NCBI RefSeq assembly: GCF_025963695.1 | Contig: NZ_JAOQAH010000060.1 | Span: forward strand, 1 to 55,881 | Length of the DNA: 55,881 bases | From: Segetibacter sp. | Lineage (GTDB): Bacteria > Bacteroidota > Bacteroidia > Chitinophagales > Chitinophagaceae | Direction: 5' to 3' | Shown here: positions 27,221-36,112 of the stretch, piece after piece | Numbering within the stretch: the first letter of the stretch is position 1 | Layout of the letters: every line of letters starts with the position of its first letter | The notes under the pieces: model-generated | The model's input: only the letters and a program-made list of their open reading frames with translations | Databases searched by the model: none | Told to the model about the DNA's origin: nothing | Made by a program: the position numbers and the translations under genes

Positions 27221-27916
27221 CTATTGCCCGTAATAAGAACCAGGGCCGTGCTTTCTTTCAAAATGCTTTTTTATTAATGCATCTTTCATTTTAGGATTGT
27301 TTGGTCTTATCTGTTCACTCAGATAAGCCATTTGTGCAACATTTTCGAGAACCGCACTGTTATAAACAGCTTTACCCGGCGTTTTACCCCATGTAAAAGG
27401 GGCATGATTTCCTACTAAAATCATTTCCACTTCCTCGTAACTATAGCCTTTTTCTTTAAGACAATTAATTATTTGAAACCCTGTTTCATACTCATAATTG
27501 CCCTGTATCATTTCGTCGCTCATTGGAGGAGCGCAGGGAATGTCAGCGGTGGTATGATCAGCATGCGTAGTTCCGTAATTAGGAATATTGCGAAGTGTTT
27601 GTGCCCATGCGGTAGCATAAGTAGAATGTGTATGAACAATGCCGCCTATCTTCTCCCAATGCTTGTACAAAACAGCATGGGTTAGTGTGTCAGAAGATGG
27701 ACGAAGTTTACCTTCTACAGTTACCCCTTCAAAGTCGACAATCACCATTTTTTTGGGAGACAATTCTTCATAAGGAACACCACTCGGCTTAATAGCAAAC
27801 ACACCTAAATTACGATCAGCAGCGCTTACATTTCCAAATGTAAAAAGTACTAACCCTAATTTCGGAAGCTGCATGTTTGCTTCAAATGCCACCTCGCGTA
27901 TTTCTTTATATTTCAT
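27221..27916 (-). CDS. araD: L-ribulose-5-phosphate 4-epimerase
   Basis: 231 residues, the same length as E. coli AraD. A class II aldolase fold with the zinc site His-x-His in GGIVHTHSTYATAWAQ and a third His in GNHAPFTWGK. It epimerises L-ribulose 5-phosphate to D-xylulose 5-phosphate, the point where the arabinose and xylose branches meet. It sits between araB and araA. The 380-nt gap on its upstream side holds a word repeat, a long inverted repeat (28094-28140) and the araB 3' end. Confidence 0.96.
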   Translation of the reverse strand: MKYKEIREVAFEANMQLPKLGLVLFTFGNVSAADRNLGVFAIKPSGVPYEELSPKKMVIVDFEGVTVEGKLRPSSDTLTHAVLYKHWEKIGGIVHTHSTYATAWAQTLRNIPNYGTTHADHTTADIPCAPPMSDEMIQGNYEYETGFQIINCLKEKGYSYEEVEMILVGNHAPFTWGKTPGKAVYNSAVLENVAQMAYLSEQIRPNNPKMKDALIKKHFERKHGPGSYYGQ

Positions 27917-27950
27917 AATTAATGAATAGTGAATAATAAATAATAAAAAT
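27917..27950. repeat. Word-repeat tract, GAATAATGAAT type
   Basis: AATTAATGAATAGTGAATAA followed by TAAATAATAAAAAT, directly upstream of the araD ATG. It is matched by a tract on the other side of the same gap (28264-28319). Confidence 0.5.
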
Positions 27951-28093
27951 TTCGGCTATTCTTTTATTAATCATTCAATCTTGTATTCCTTGTTTAGTGG
28001 TTTTTACCGGTGCAATCAGCAACTTCAATAACTCGTGGCAATCATACTCGGTCTTCCTAATTAACGCTCCCACTGCTGTACCACTTCTTCATA

Positions 28094-28140
28094 ACAGCTC
28101 CTACAACACAAATTCTTTTTTTTCATGTTGTAGGAACTGT
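28094..28140. promoter_or_regulatory. Long inverted repeat in the araB-araD gap
   Basis: ACAG-C-TCCTACAACA (28094-28108) is complementary to TGTTGTAGGA-A-CTGT (28126-28140), 14 of 15 positions, around a 17-nt pyrimidine-rich loop. It could be an mRNA processing or stability hairpin between araB and araD, or an operator. The loop's T-run is internal, so it is not a standard terminator. The rest of this 380-nt gap (27917-28296) is word repeats and AT-rich DNA. Confidence 0.4.
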
Positions 28141-28263
28141 GAGAGTTTCACAATTCTAATAGCAAAGTCGTAGCTTTTTATTTTTAAAATATTTTCCTTC
28201 ATCTAAGGCTATTTAAAATAACCCTAATTCCCATAAAATTCGTTTCATTTTAACGAACTCCGT

Positions 28264-28319
28264 TATTCATTGTTCATCCCCAGGAAGCATTATTTACTAT
28301 TCATTATTCATTACTTCCT
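28264..28319. repeat. Word-repeat tract overlapping the araB 3' end
   Basis: TATTCATTGTTCAT and TATTTACTATTCATTATTCA, i.e. GAATAATGAAT words on the minus strand. The array encodes the last residues of AraB (VMNNE, stop) and continues downstream. Confidence 0.5.
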
Positions 28320-29982
28320 GCTCCAAAAACCCTCCAAGCCTCCTATACTTTTCATAGCGCTTTTTATAAATCGTCACATTTTCATGATTAGGATGGTATT
28401 CTGCATCGAACCCCTGTCCCATGGCATCCATTGCCTCTTCTACTTTGCTAAAAATGCCCGCAGCAGTTGCTGCAAACATAGCCGCTCCTAAAGCGCATGT
28501 TTGTTCTGATTTGTGTATGCGTATTGGCATGTCCATTACATCCGCCATCATCTGCATGATAAAAGGCGATTTCCTCGCTACACCGCCCATTCCTATCAAA
28601 CCTTTTACAGTAACCCCTTGTTGGTTGAACCGGTCAACGATTGCTTTGGCTCCGAAACAGGTTGCTTCAACAATTGCACGAAAAATTTTCGCAGCATCAC
28701 TTCCTAATGCCAGACCTGAAATGGCACCGGTGAGTGCCTGGTTTGCATCCGGTGTTCGCCGTCCGTTGAACCAATCTATCGCTAGCTCATCATCTTCCTG
28801 AAGGGGTAAACCGGCTGCCTGCCTGCTCAGTTCAGGAATAATTTTATCAGCCGTTTCATCTACCAATTGCTTTACTACAGCTGCGCTTACTACCGATGAT
28901 TTTGAAAGTATATTTTGTAAAGGCCACATGAGTACGTTTTTGAACCAGGCATAAGCATCACCAAAAGCCGATTGCCCCGCCTCCATTCCCATCATACCGG
29001 GAATTACAGATCCGGGAACCTGTCCACAAATTCCTTTTACCAGTTTGTCTTCCACCTCAGCAATTGGTGCAACCAACATGTCGCAAGTTGATGTCCCCAT
29101 CACTTTGCTTAAATGGTAAGGCTCAATTTGTCCGCCAACTGCGCCCATGTGTGCATCGAAAGCGCCCACTCCTATAACTACATCTGTAGGTAAACTGAGG
29201 CGTGCAGCCCACTCTTTGCTGATGGTTCCTGCGGGCTTGTCGGAGGCATAAGTATCTTTAAAAAGTTTGGCTGTAAAACCGTCTAAAAGAGGATCAAGTG
29301 CAGCAAACCAATCATTTGGTGGTAGTCCGTCCCATTCTTTTGCCCATAATATCTTATGGCCGGCAGCGCATACGCCTCGCTTCATTTGATGGATATTGTT
29401 GCCTCCTGATAATAAGAAGGGAATCCAATCGCAGTGTTCGACAAAAGAATAAATATTACTCCTGATTTCTTCATCTTCACGGAGTATGTGCAACAGCTTT
29501 GCCCAGAACCATTCAGAGGAATAAATGCCTCCTACAAATTGAAGATAGTTGGTCTCAAATTTTATTGAATGGGCATTTATCTCTGCGGCTTCATCTACCG
29601 ATGTATGATCTTTCCAAAGCACAAACATGGCGTTTGGATTGTTTTCAAACCCTGGAAGCAAAGCAAGTGGTGTTCCGGTTTTATCTACAGCTACAGGCGT
29701 TGAGCCGGTGGTATCAACGGAGATGGCTTTTACTTTTGCAGCAACTTCGGGTCCTGCCTGTACAATACATCTTTTAATCGTTTCTTCCAGCCCTTCAACA
29801 TAATCTAAAGGATGCTGACGAAACCTGTTAAGGGAAGCATTGCAATAGAGCTGCTCTTTCCAGCGGGGATAGTAAAAAACGGAAGCAGCTACTTCACGGC
29901 CGTTGGCTGCATCGACGATGATGGTTCTTACGGAGTCTGAACCATAGTCAACACCGATTACATATTGTTCGGAAGCAATCAT
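28297..29982 (-). CDS. araB: Ribulokinase
   Basis: 561 residues, an FGGY-family kinase of normal AraB length. It phosphorylates L-ribulose to L-ribulose 5-phosphate. The phosphate-binding loop VDYGSDSVRT lies at 11-20, and GVGAFDAHMGAVGG carries the catalytic Asp. MGTSTCDMLVAP and GLIGMGGVARKSP fit AraB rather than xylulokinase. The C-terminal VMNNE is encoded by a GAATAATGAAT word repeat, so the original end was probably a few residues earlier. It is transcribed with araD downstream and the transketolase genes upstream. Confidence 0.95.
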   Translation of the reverse strand: MIASEQYVIGVDYGSDSVRTIIVDAANGREVAASVFYYPRWKEQLYCNASLNRFRQHPLDYVEGLEETIKRCIVQAGPEVAAKVKAISVDTTGSTPVAVDKTGTPLALLPGFENNPNAMFVLWKDHTSVDEAAEINAHSIKFETNYLQFVGGIYSSEWFWAKLLHILREDEEIRSNIYSFVEHCDWIPFLLSGGNNIHQMKRGVCAAGHKILWAKEWDGLPPNDWFAALDPLLDGFTAKLFKDTYASDKPAGTISKEWAARLSLPTDVVIGVGAFDAHMGAVGGQIEPYHLSKVMGTSTCDMLVAPIAEVEDKLVKGICGQVPGSVIPGMMGMEAGQSAFGDAYAWFKNVLMWPLQNILSKSSVVSAAVVKQLVDETADKIIPELSRQAAGLPLQEDDELAIDWFNGRRTPDANQALTGAISGLALGSDAAKIFRAIVEATCFGAKAIVDRFNQQGVTVKGLIGMGGVARKSPFIMQMMADVMDMPIRIHKSEQTCALGAAMFAATAAGIFSKVEEAMDAMGQGFDAEYHPNHENVTIYKKRYEKYRRLGGFLEQEVMNNE

Positions 29983-30058
29983 ATAAAAAGGTTTACCCCA
30001 GACCCCTAAAGGGGCTTTAAACCATTCAATTCAAAATCGCTGATTTTTTGTTGCGGTA

Positions 30059-30079
30059 GACGTGTGCGACGCAACGATG
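30059..30079 (+). repeat. Dispersed intergenic element, copy 7
   Basis: GACGTGTGCGACGCAACGATG: core and right end intact, left part diverged. It lies between the transketolase C gene and araB, opposite in orientation to the operon. Confidence 0.8.
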
Positions 30080-30171
30080 TTTGAGTAAGCCCTGCTGCCG
30101 GTTACCAAAACATCAACTGATAATTTGTTTGGTTTAAAAAGGGTTATTTGTGTAACTGGTTATTTATTGGG

Positions 30172-31125
30172 CTATTTTCTTGCCATCACTTTACGAACAG
30201 ATTCAACAATGCTTTTTGCATTCAGACCGTACTTTTCCATTAATTGAGCAGGTGTTCCACTTTCGCCGAAAGAATTATTTACTCCAACCATTTCAACCGG
30301 CATTGGAATATTTCGGCTTAGTAATTGGCAAACTGCATCGCCTAGCCCGCCATTCAATTGATGTTCTTCGGCGGTAACCACACATCTTGTTTTGGACGCT
30401 GATTTTAGAATTGCCTCATTGTCTAATGGCTTAATGGTGTGTATGTTTATGATTTCGGCATCAATCCCTTCTTTCTCCAGAATTTCTCCTGCAAGAATTG
30501 CTTCCCAAACAAGATGACCGGTGGCGAAAATGCTTACATCTTTTCCCTCGTTAACAGTCCATGCTTTACCAATTTCAAACTTCTGGTCATCGGCAGTAAA
30601 AATCGGCATAACAGGACGACCAAAACGCAGGTAAACAGGGCCTTCATAATCAGCGATAGCGATGGTGGCGGCCTTGGTCTGGTTATAATCGCAAGGATTG
30701 ATAACAGTCATTTCAGGCATAGCACGCATCATTGCAAGGTCTTCGAGGATTTGGTGGGTGGCACCGTCTTCTCCCAATGTTAGACCCGCATGCGAAACAC
30801 AGATTTTTACATTCGTGCCTGAGTAAGCAACACTTTGCCTGATCTGGTCGTACACACGACCTGAACCAAAGTTTGCGAACGTAGTTGCATAGGGAATGTA
30901 ACCACTGAGCGCGAGACCGGCAGAAACACCAATCATATTAGCTTCAGCAATTCCGACCTGTATAAAACGCTCAGGATTCTCTTTTATAAACGTATCTAAC
31001 TTTAAAGAAGCCACCAGGTCCGCACATAAAGCAATTACTTTAGGATTTGATCTTCCTAATTCTGCTATGCCTGCACCAAAACCTGAACGGGTATCTTTTT
31101 TATCGGTGTATGTGTATTTTTTCAT
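30172..31125 (-). CDS. Transketolase, C-terminal subunit
   Basis: 317 residues from the ATG at 31125. The frame stays open to 31182, but that extension is only the GAGTTT word repeat, and MKKYTYTDKKDTR is the natural start. It carries the pyrimidine-binding domain with catalytic Glu61 (VGIAEANMIG), YIPYATTFANFGSGR, and the C-terminal transketolase domain (SIFATGHLVWEAI). With the N-terminal subunit it forms a split transketolase moving two-carbon units between sugar phosphates in the non-oxidative pentose phosphate pathway. Its place in the locus suggests a paralogue dedicated to pentose catabolism. Confidence 0.93.
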   Translation of the reverse strand: MKKYTYTDKKDTRSGFGAGIAELGRSNPKVIALCADLVASLKLDTFIKENPERFIQVGIAEANMIGVSAGLALSGYIPYATTFANFGSGRVYDQIRQSVAYSGTNVKICVSHAGLTLGEDGATHQILEDLAMMRAMPEMTVINPCDYNQTKAATIAIADYEGPVYLRFGRPVMPIFTADDQKFEIGKAWTVNEGKDVSIFATGHLVWEAILAGEILEKEGIDAEIINIHTIKPLDNEAILKSASKTRCVVTAEEHQLNGGLGDAVCQLLSRNIPMPVEMVGVNNSFGESGTPAQLMEKYGLNAKSIVESVRKVMARK

Positions 31126-31129
31126 GAAT

Positions 31130-31205
31130 GAGTTTTGAGTTTGAAGTTTCGAGTTTGAAATTTTGAGTGTAAAGTTCTTCAACCTTATACTTTCAACTTT
31201 AAACT
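31130..31205. repeat. Word-repeat tract, GAGTTTGAAGTTTCGAG type
   Basis: GAGTTTTGAGTTTGAAGTTT followed by CGAGTTTGAAATTTTGAG and a related pyrimidine stretch. It fills the whole gap between the two transketolase subunits, from the start codon of one to the stop codon of the other. Confidence 0.55.
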
Positions 31206-32072
31206 CTAATAGTCTCCTAAAGTTTCAGGTAATTGATTTAATGCAACAAGTAATTGATCATCATTTGGCGCAGCACCGTGCCATTTATGAGTACCCATCA
31301 TATAGTCTACGCCGTAGCCCATGCCGGTTCTCATTAAGATAACCACTGGCTTTCCTTTTCCTGTTTTTTCTTTTGCCTCTTTTAAAGATTCAACAACATG
31401 TTGCATGTCGTTACCATTATCAAGATCAACAGTCTCCCAGCCGAACGCGTGGTATTTTGCCTTGAGATCAAGGTTGTTCATCACCTTTTCTGTAGGTCCG
31501 TCAATTTGTTGACCGTTCCAATCTATAATAGCTATGAGATTATCGAGTTTATGATGCGGCGCAAACTGAACGGCTTCCCAAACCTGCCCTTCCTGTTGCT
31601 CACCATCGCCCATCATCACGTATACTAAGCGATCGTCTTTTCTTAATCTTTTCGCAAAGGCAGCTCCGCAGGCTACTGACAAGCCCTGGCCAAGAGAACC
31701 AGATGCGACACGGATTCCGGGAAGATGTTCATGAGTAGCCGGATGGCCCTGAAGACGGGAATTAATCTTTCTGAAAGTGCTCATCTCACTTATAGGAAAA
31801 TATCCTCTTCTTGCCAATACCGAATAAAACAAAGGTGAAATATGACCATTTGAAAGGAAGAAAAGGTCTTCACCCATTCCTTCTCTAACAAACTCCAGAA
31901 ATCCTTCGGCATTCTTATTTTCATTAATCTTCATTTCATTGAAATAAAGAGCAACGACCATATCGGTGCATCCTAATGACCCACCCGGATGACCGGACTG
32001 AGATGAGTGCACCTGGCGAATAATGTCTCTGCGTACCTGTGCACCTACATTTTTTAAATCTTGTATTTCCAT
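31206..32072 (-). CDS. Transketolase, N-terminal subunit
   Basis: 288 residues, the thiamine-diphosphate PP-binding half of a split transketolase. HSSQSGHPGGSLG (22-34), SRLQGHPATHE, and the ThDP motif GDGEQQEG (155-162) ending at Asn186 (IDWNGQQ) are all present. It lies 8 nt downstream of transaldolase and 80 nt upstream of its C-terminal partner, so the three genes form a non-oxidative pentose phosphate module inside the ara/xyl locus. Confidence 0.93.
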   Translation of the reverse strand: MEIQDLKNVGAQVRRDIIRQVHSSQSGHPGGSLGCTDMVVALYFNEMKINENKNAEGFLEFVREGMGEDLFFLSNGHISPLFYSVLARRGYFPISEMSTFRKINSRLQGHPATHEHLPGIRVASGSLGQGLSVACGAAFAKRLRKDDRLVYVMMGDGEQQEGQVWEAVQFAPHHKLDNLIAIIDWNGQQIDGPTEKVMNNLDLKAKYHAFGWETVDLDNGNDMQHVVESLKEAKEKTGKGKPVVILMRTGMGYGVDYMMGTHKWHGAAPNDDQLLVALNQLPETLGDY

Positions 32073-32080
32073 AAGTTTAA

Positions 32081-32731
32081 TTACATTTTTTTAGCGTCTT
32101 CCAAAAATTTGGCAAGTCCAATATCAGTAAGCGGATGTTTGAGTAGACCTAAGATTGGTTCGAGGGGGCAGGTGCATACATGAGCACCGGCCTGGGCAGC
32201 TTGAATTATATGATTTGGAGACCTGATTGATGCTGCTAAAATTTCAGTTTTATATTCCTGTATTGCAAAAATCTGAACAATTTGTTCTATGAGTTGCATA
32301 CCGTCCCAGCCGCTGTCGTCTATACGGCCAAGAAATGGGGAGATGTATGTGGCACCTGCTTTTGCTGCAAGAATAGCTTGCCCGGCGGAAAATATCAGTG
32401 TACAGTTTGTTCTTATGCCATTATCAGTAAACCATTTAATTGCTTTTATACCTTCTTTGATCATCGGAACTTTCACAACAATGTTTGGATGCAGTGCAGC
32501 CAACTTTTTACCTTCTTCAACAATGGTTGCAAATTCGGTAGTTAAGACTTCGGCACTGATGTCTCCATCGACCATTTCGCAAATGGTTTTGTAATGCTGG
32601 TTAATTGCTTCCTCGCCCCGGATTCCTTCCTTGGCCATAAGAGATGGATTAGTCGTAACTCCGTCCAATATCCCTAGCTCATTGGCTTCCTTTATCTGGG
32701 CAAGATTCGCTGTGTCAATAAAAAATTTCAT
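32081..32731 (-). CDS. Transaldolase (short, FSA/TalC type)
   Basis: 216 residues, the short class I aldolase subfamily. [15 protein letters not shown] and [13 protein letters not shown] are signatures, and the Schiff-base lysine is Lys87 in [30 protein letters not shown] and PFLGRIDD agree with transaldolase. It interconverts sedoheptulose 7-phosphate plus glyceraldehyde 3-phosphate with erythrose 4-phosphate plus fructose 6-phosphate; a fructose-6-phosphate aldolase activity cannot be excluded from sequence. It overlaps the transketolase operon (8-nt gap). Confidence 0.93.
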   Translation of the reverse strand: MKFFIDTANLAQIKEANELGILDGVTTNPSLMAKEGIRGEEAINQHYKTICEMVDGDISAEVLTTEFATIVEEGKKLAALHPNIVVKVPMIKEGIKAIKWFTDNGIRTNCTLIFSAGQAILAAKAGATYISPFLGRIDDSGWDGMQLIEQIVQIFAIQEYKTEILAASIRSPNHIIQAAQAGAHVCTCPLEPILGLLKHPLTDIGLAKFLEDAKKM

Positions 32732-32934
32732 AGCATGATTTGTTTCTGAATTAATGAAAGCAGTTGATGGGTTTCTGAAGGGTCAAAATAATGCAAATAA
32801 ATTTATTTGTTCTACAAAACCTTTCTGTTCATAGATCAACTACTTAATTGGTTTCCTTGTATTTGTGTTAATGGTGTTTTAACTGCCTTATTTAAAAATT
32901 CTGCAACGCGTAAAGAAAACCGCAATTCATGTTC

Positions 32935-33921
32935 CTATTGAACTGCCACTTTAGGCCACCCATCGCTCCAGTTTAACTCCCTTATCATAAGTTTTGACCG
33001 GCCTTTGTCTTGCGCATCATAACCGTGATAAATAATATAATCCTTCTCATTAAAAGTATATGCTGAGTTATGGCCCGCTCCGTACCATAACTTATTATCA
33101 CCTTCGAGTACTAAAGAGCCACCTCCCATAACCATACTTTTCCCGGTCTTGTCAATATAAGGCCCTGTAACTCTTTCGCTTCGGCCAACCACCACCTTGT
33201 AGTCGCTTTTCTCCGCCCGACAACAATAATCCCACGATACAAAAAGGTAATAATATTTGTCTTTTTTGAAAATAAAAGGTCCTTCAATGGCAGCATCTCC
33301 TGCTGAACTATCAGTAACAGAAAAGTTTCTTTGTCTGCGGGCAACTGTACGCCAGACCTCTGGTTGCGCTACAGTTGCCAGGTCTGCATTTAGCTTTACC
33401 AGCTTCATTCCTTCCCAAAACGAGCCAAAAACCAGCCACGGCGTATTGTCTTCATCTACGATGAGATTAGGGTCTATTGCATTCCACAAGTCTCGTCCGG
33501 GTACTGACTGTATTACTTTTCCAAGATCTTTCCATTCATAGTCTGCAGAGGCACTATCAAGCGTATTGTTTACTGCGACACCAATACAAGAGGTATTTTT
33601 TCCAAAAGCAGAAACAGCATAGTAGAGGTAATATTTACCATTATGAAAACTGATGTCGGGCGCCCATACGTGTCCTCTAAACCCGGGGACTGCCTTAACT
33701 GCCCAGTCGGGAGGTTTAGAAAAAACCGATTTCCGGCGCTTCCAGGTCTTCATGTCGTTTGAGGAATAAACGGTAATTCCAAAACCGGTGCAAAAAAGAT
33801 AATAAGTATCTCCCTGCTTAATCATAACAGGATCGTGAGCAGGAATTTTAATATCCACTTGCTGAGCATATAAACAAGATGCCCAAAAAAGTAGTACAAA
33901 AACACCTGTAAAACCTTTCAT
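32935..33921 (-). CDS. GH43 arabinan endo-1,5-alpha-L-arabinosidase-like enzyme
   Basis: 328 residues, signal peptide to about residue 20 (LYAQ). A five-bladed GH43 fold with the expected acidic triad: Asp30 (AHDPV, base), Asp150 (AIDPN, pKa modulator) and Glu213 (IEGPF, acid). FRGHVWAPDISFHNGKYYLYY and the C-terminal YHGYDA are typical of the endo-arabinanase branch. It is exported and would release arabinose oligomers from arabinan, feeding the ara genes it lies among. No SusC/SusD pair is present, so this is not a canonical PUL. Confidence 0.9.
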   Translation of the reverse strand: MKGFTGVFVLLFWASCLYAQQVDIKIPAHDPVMIKQGDTYYLFCTGFGITVYSSNDMKTWKRRKSVFSKPPDWAVKAVPGFRGHVWAPDISFHNGKYYLYYAVSAFGKNTSCIGVAVNNTLDSASADYEWKDLGKVIQSVPGRDLWNAIDPNLIVDEDNTPWLVFGSFWEGMKLVKLNADLATVAQPEVWRTVARRQRNFSVTDSSAGDAAIEGPFIFKKDKYYYLFVSWDYCCRAEKSDYKVVVGRSERVTGPYIDKTGKSMVMGGGSLVLEGDNKLWYGAGHNSAYTFNEKDYIIYHGYDAQDKGRSKLMIRELNWSDGWPKVAVQ

Positions 33922-34138
33922 GATGTAAATATTTTAATTCAACTGCTTATTTGTTCAGGCATTAACTGGTTGTTATTCCTCTCTGTTTCAATCTGCTAAA
34001 ACAAACAAGGCTGAAGATAAGTGATACAAGGAGCTTAAGAAATAGGTTTTTCTATATTAGCGAGCAGCAGACCAAATATCGGAAGTCAGGCGTCCAGGTT
34101 ATGAAGTAAAAACACAAAAATAATCTTAATGCAAAGAA

Positions 34139-34194
34139 GCATTTGTAAGAGCAAGACAGAAAGCCTTCTGTTTTCATCTTGCTCTTACAAATGC
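34139..34194. terminator. 18-bp perfect hairpin 7 nt after the xylA stop codon
   Basis: GCATTTGTAAGAGCAAGA (34139-34156) is exactly complementary to 34177-34194. The 20-nt loop can form a further CAGAA/TTCTG stem. No U-tract follows on the minus strand, so it is more likely a 3'-end stabiliser or partial terminator separating xylA from the GH43 gene than an intrinsic terminator. Confidence 0.55.
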
Positions 34195-34201
34195 TATCAA
34201 G

Positions 34202-35530
34202 TTAAATATACCTGTTAACCATGTTTTCCATATACTCTTGTCTTCCGCTTCTTACTTCAGGTTCGCCATTTTCGATAGCATATTGTCTCAAGTCTTCGAG
34301 TGACAATTGCCCTTGCTCAAAGGCGGCCCCTTTACCGCTATCAAACGAAGCGTAGCGTTCAGCACGAAGCTTTTTATATTCTGATTTATTCAGTATTGTT
34401 TCTGCGCTAATCAGGGCTTTTGCAAATACATCCATGCCACCAATATGACCATAAAAAAGATCTGCAGGGTCAGTAGAATTTCTACGGATACGAGCATCAA
34501 AGTTTACACCGCCGCCTTGTAATCCACCGGCTTCCAATACTATCAGCATCGCTTCGGTTAGCTCTTCCACGCTGTTTGGAAACTGGTCTGTATCCCAACC
34601 GTTTTGGTAATCGCCGCGGTTAGCATCCATCGAACCTAACATTCCCGCATCAGCTGCAACCTGCACCTCGTGGGCAAAAGTATGACCCGCTAAAGTTGCG
34701 TGGTTCACCTCTAGGTTGATTTTAAAGTCATCAGCCAAACCAAAATGACGTAAAAAGCCAACAACAGTTGCAGCATCATAATCATACTGATGTTTTGTAG
34801 GCTCCATAGGTTTAGGTTCTATAAAGAAAGTGCCTTTAAACCCTTGTTTTCTTGCGTAATCTTTCGCAGTGTGTAAAAACCTTGCTAAGTGTTCCTGCTC
34901 TCTTTTCATATTGGTATTAAGCAGGCTCATATAACCTTCTCTTCCACCCCAGAACACATAATTTTCACCACCCAGTGCAATAGTTGCATCCAAAGCTCCC
35001 TTCACTTGTGTAGCTGCATGCGCCAACACATGAAAATCAGGATTGGTAGATGCACCATTCATATAACGACGATGTGAAAACACATTAGCTGTACCCCATA
35101 ATAATTTAACCCCTGTTTTTGCCTGCTTTTGTTTTGCATACTCAACCATTGCCTGCAAACGCTTCTCATATTCTACCACGTCATTTGTGTACTCAACCAC
35201 GTCCAGGTCATGAAAACAATAATAGTCAACCCCCAATTTGGTCATAAATTCAAATGCTGCGTCCATCTTATCTTTTGCCCTTTCAACAGCATCGCCTTTT
35301 TGATTCCAGGGATGAAAAAACGTTGGGCCTCCAAAAGGATCCGCACCGTCGTAGCAGAACGAATGCCAGTAAGCACAAGAAAACTTCAGGTACTCTTTCA
35401 TGGTTTTACCTGCAATCATTCTATTTTCATCGTACCAGCGAAACGCCATCGGGTTATCGCTTTCAGGCCCTTCATATTTAATCTGCTGGATGCCCGGAAA
35501 AAATTCTTTTTCACCAATTAAGACTGACAT
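34202..35530 (-). CDS. xylA: Xylose isomerase
   Basis: 442 residues, class II length. It isomerises D-xylose to D-xylulose. [10 protein letters not shown] gives the catalytic His107 and Asp110; [15 protein letters not shown] carries metal-binding Glu and Lys, [17 protein letters not shown] the metal-binding Glu/His, and GSMDANRGD the Asp cluster. It is followed by a strong hairpin. The 550-nt gap to xylB upstream is rich in repeats, so it may have its own promoter. Confidence 0.97.
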   Translation of the reverse strand: MSVLIGEKEFFPGIQQIKYEGPESDNPMAFRWYDENRMIAGKTMKEYLKFSCAYWHSFCYDGADPFGGPTFFHPWNQKGDAVERAKDKMDAAFEFMTKLGVDYYCFHDLDVVEYTNDVVEYEKRLQAMVEYAKQKQAKTGVKLLWGTANVFSHRRYMNGASTNPDFHVLAHAATQVKGALDATIALGGENYVFWGGREGYMSLLNTNMKREQEHLARFLHTAKDYARKQGFKGTFFIEPKPMEPTKHQYDYDAATVVGFLRHFGLADDFKINLEVNHATLAGHTFAHEVQVAADAGMLGSMDANRGDYQNGWDTDQFPNSVEELTEAMLIVLEAGGLQGGGVNFDARIRRNSTDPADLFYGHIGGMDVFAKALISAETILNKSEYKKLRAERYASFDSGKGAAFEQGQLSLEDLRQYAIENGEPEVRSGRQEYMENMVNRYI

Positions 35531-36080
35531 AGCTATCTGTTTTTATTTTATTTAATGAGAGAATATTGTGAGGAAAGCTATTAGCTGCAAGCTTTTCAAC
35601 TTTTGATTTATATTTTTTACCAACGAATTATTGATTCAGTCTTTATAATATTTATGTACTAAGCTTCAATGCTACTATTAAGCATCTGTTGCGTCGCACA
35701 CTTGTACTTTTTATTTTATTTCCACAATTACATGGTTTGGGCTAGGGGTGAAAATTGAGAAACAGTATTGATTTCAAGCTTTTGGTAACCCCCATCACCT
35801 AACTTCAATCTTTAACAGCACTCTAAAAATCACCCTTCACCTTCACCAATATTTTACTATTCCACCTTTTCTTTTCTGTCTTTTATTTTCAATAGAATTC
35901 CAAAACCCTGCACTAATTAACCCCACAAGACCGAGCAGGGAGCACCCCAATATTATTAATGAAGGATAGCTGAAAACCAAACAGCTTCTAGCCGCTAGCC
36001 GCCTGCTTCCGACATATTATTTAAATGCACACTCCTGATTCCTAATCTTAATGACCTAATAACCTATTAACTAAAATGCC
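35531..36080. other. Repeat-filled 550-nt gap between xylB and xylA
   Basis: No ORF with coding character. It contains dispersed element copy 8 (35683-35710), TAGC-type words at 35577-35597, a pyrimidine-rich stretch with CACCCTTCACCTTCACC near 35840, and a composite word-repeat array from 35983 into xylB. It could still hold the xylA promoter, but I see no clear TTTG/TAnnTTTG pair. Confidence 0.5.
35683..35710 (-). repeat. Dispersed intergenic element, copy 8 (full)
   Basis: On the minus strand AAAGTACAAG, TGTGCGACGCAAC, then AGATG and the extension CTTAATAGTAGCATTGA. It is one of the best-preserved copies. Confidence 0.92.
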
Positions 36081-36112
36081 TTACGCCTTATGCCCTATGC
36101 CTTCTTCCACCT
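35983..36112. repeat. Composite word-repeat array ending inside xylB
   Basis: Three word types side by side: AGCTTCTAGCCGCTAGCC (TAGC type, 35983-36005), TCCTAATCTTAATGACC with CTAATAACCTATTAAC (TTAGG type, 36033-36075), and GCCTTACGCCTTATGCCC (AAGGCATAAGG type, 36078-36112). The last encodes the C-terminal KVEEGIGHKA of XylB. Confidence 0.55.

Noticed and set aside
31126..31182. 19-codon N-terminal extension of the transketolase C subunit
   Set aside because: It is encoded wholly by the GAGTTT word repeat; the natural start is the ATG at 31125.
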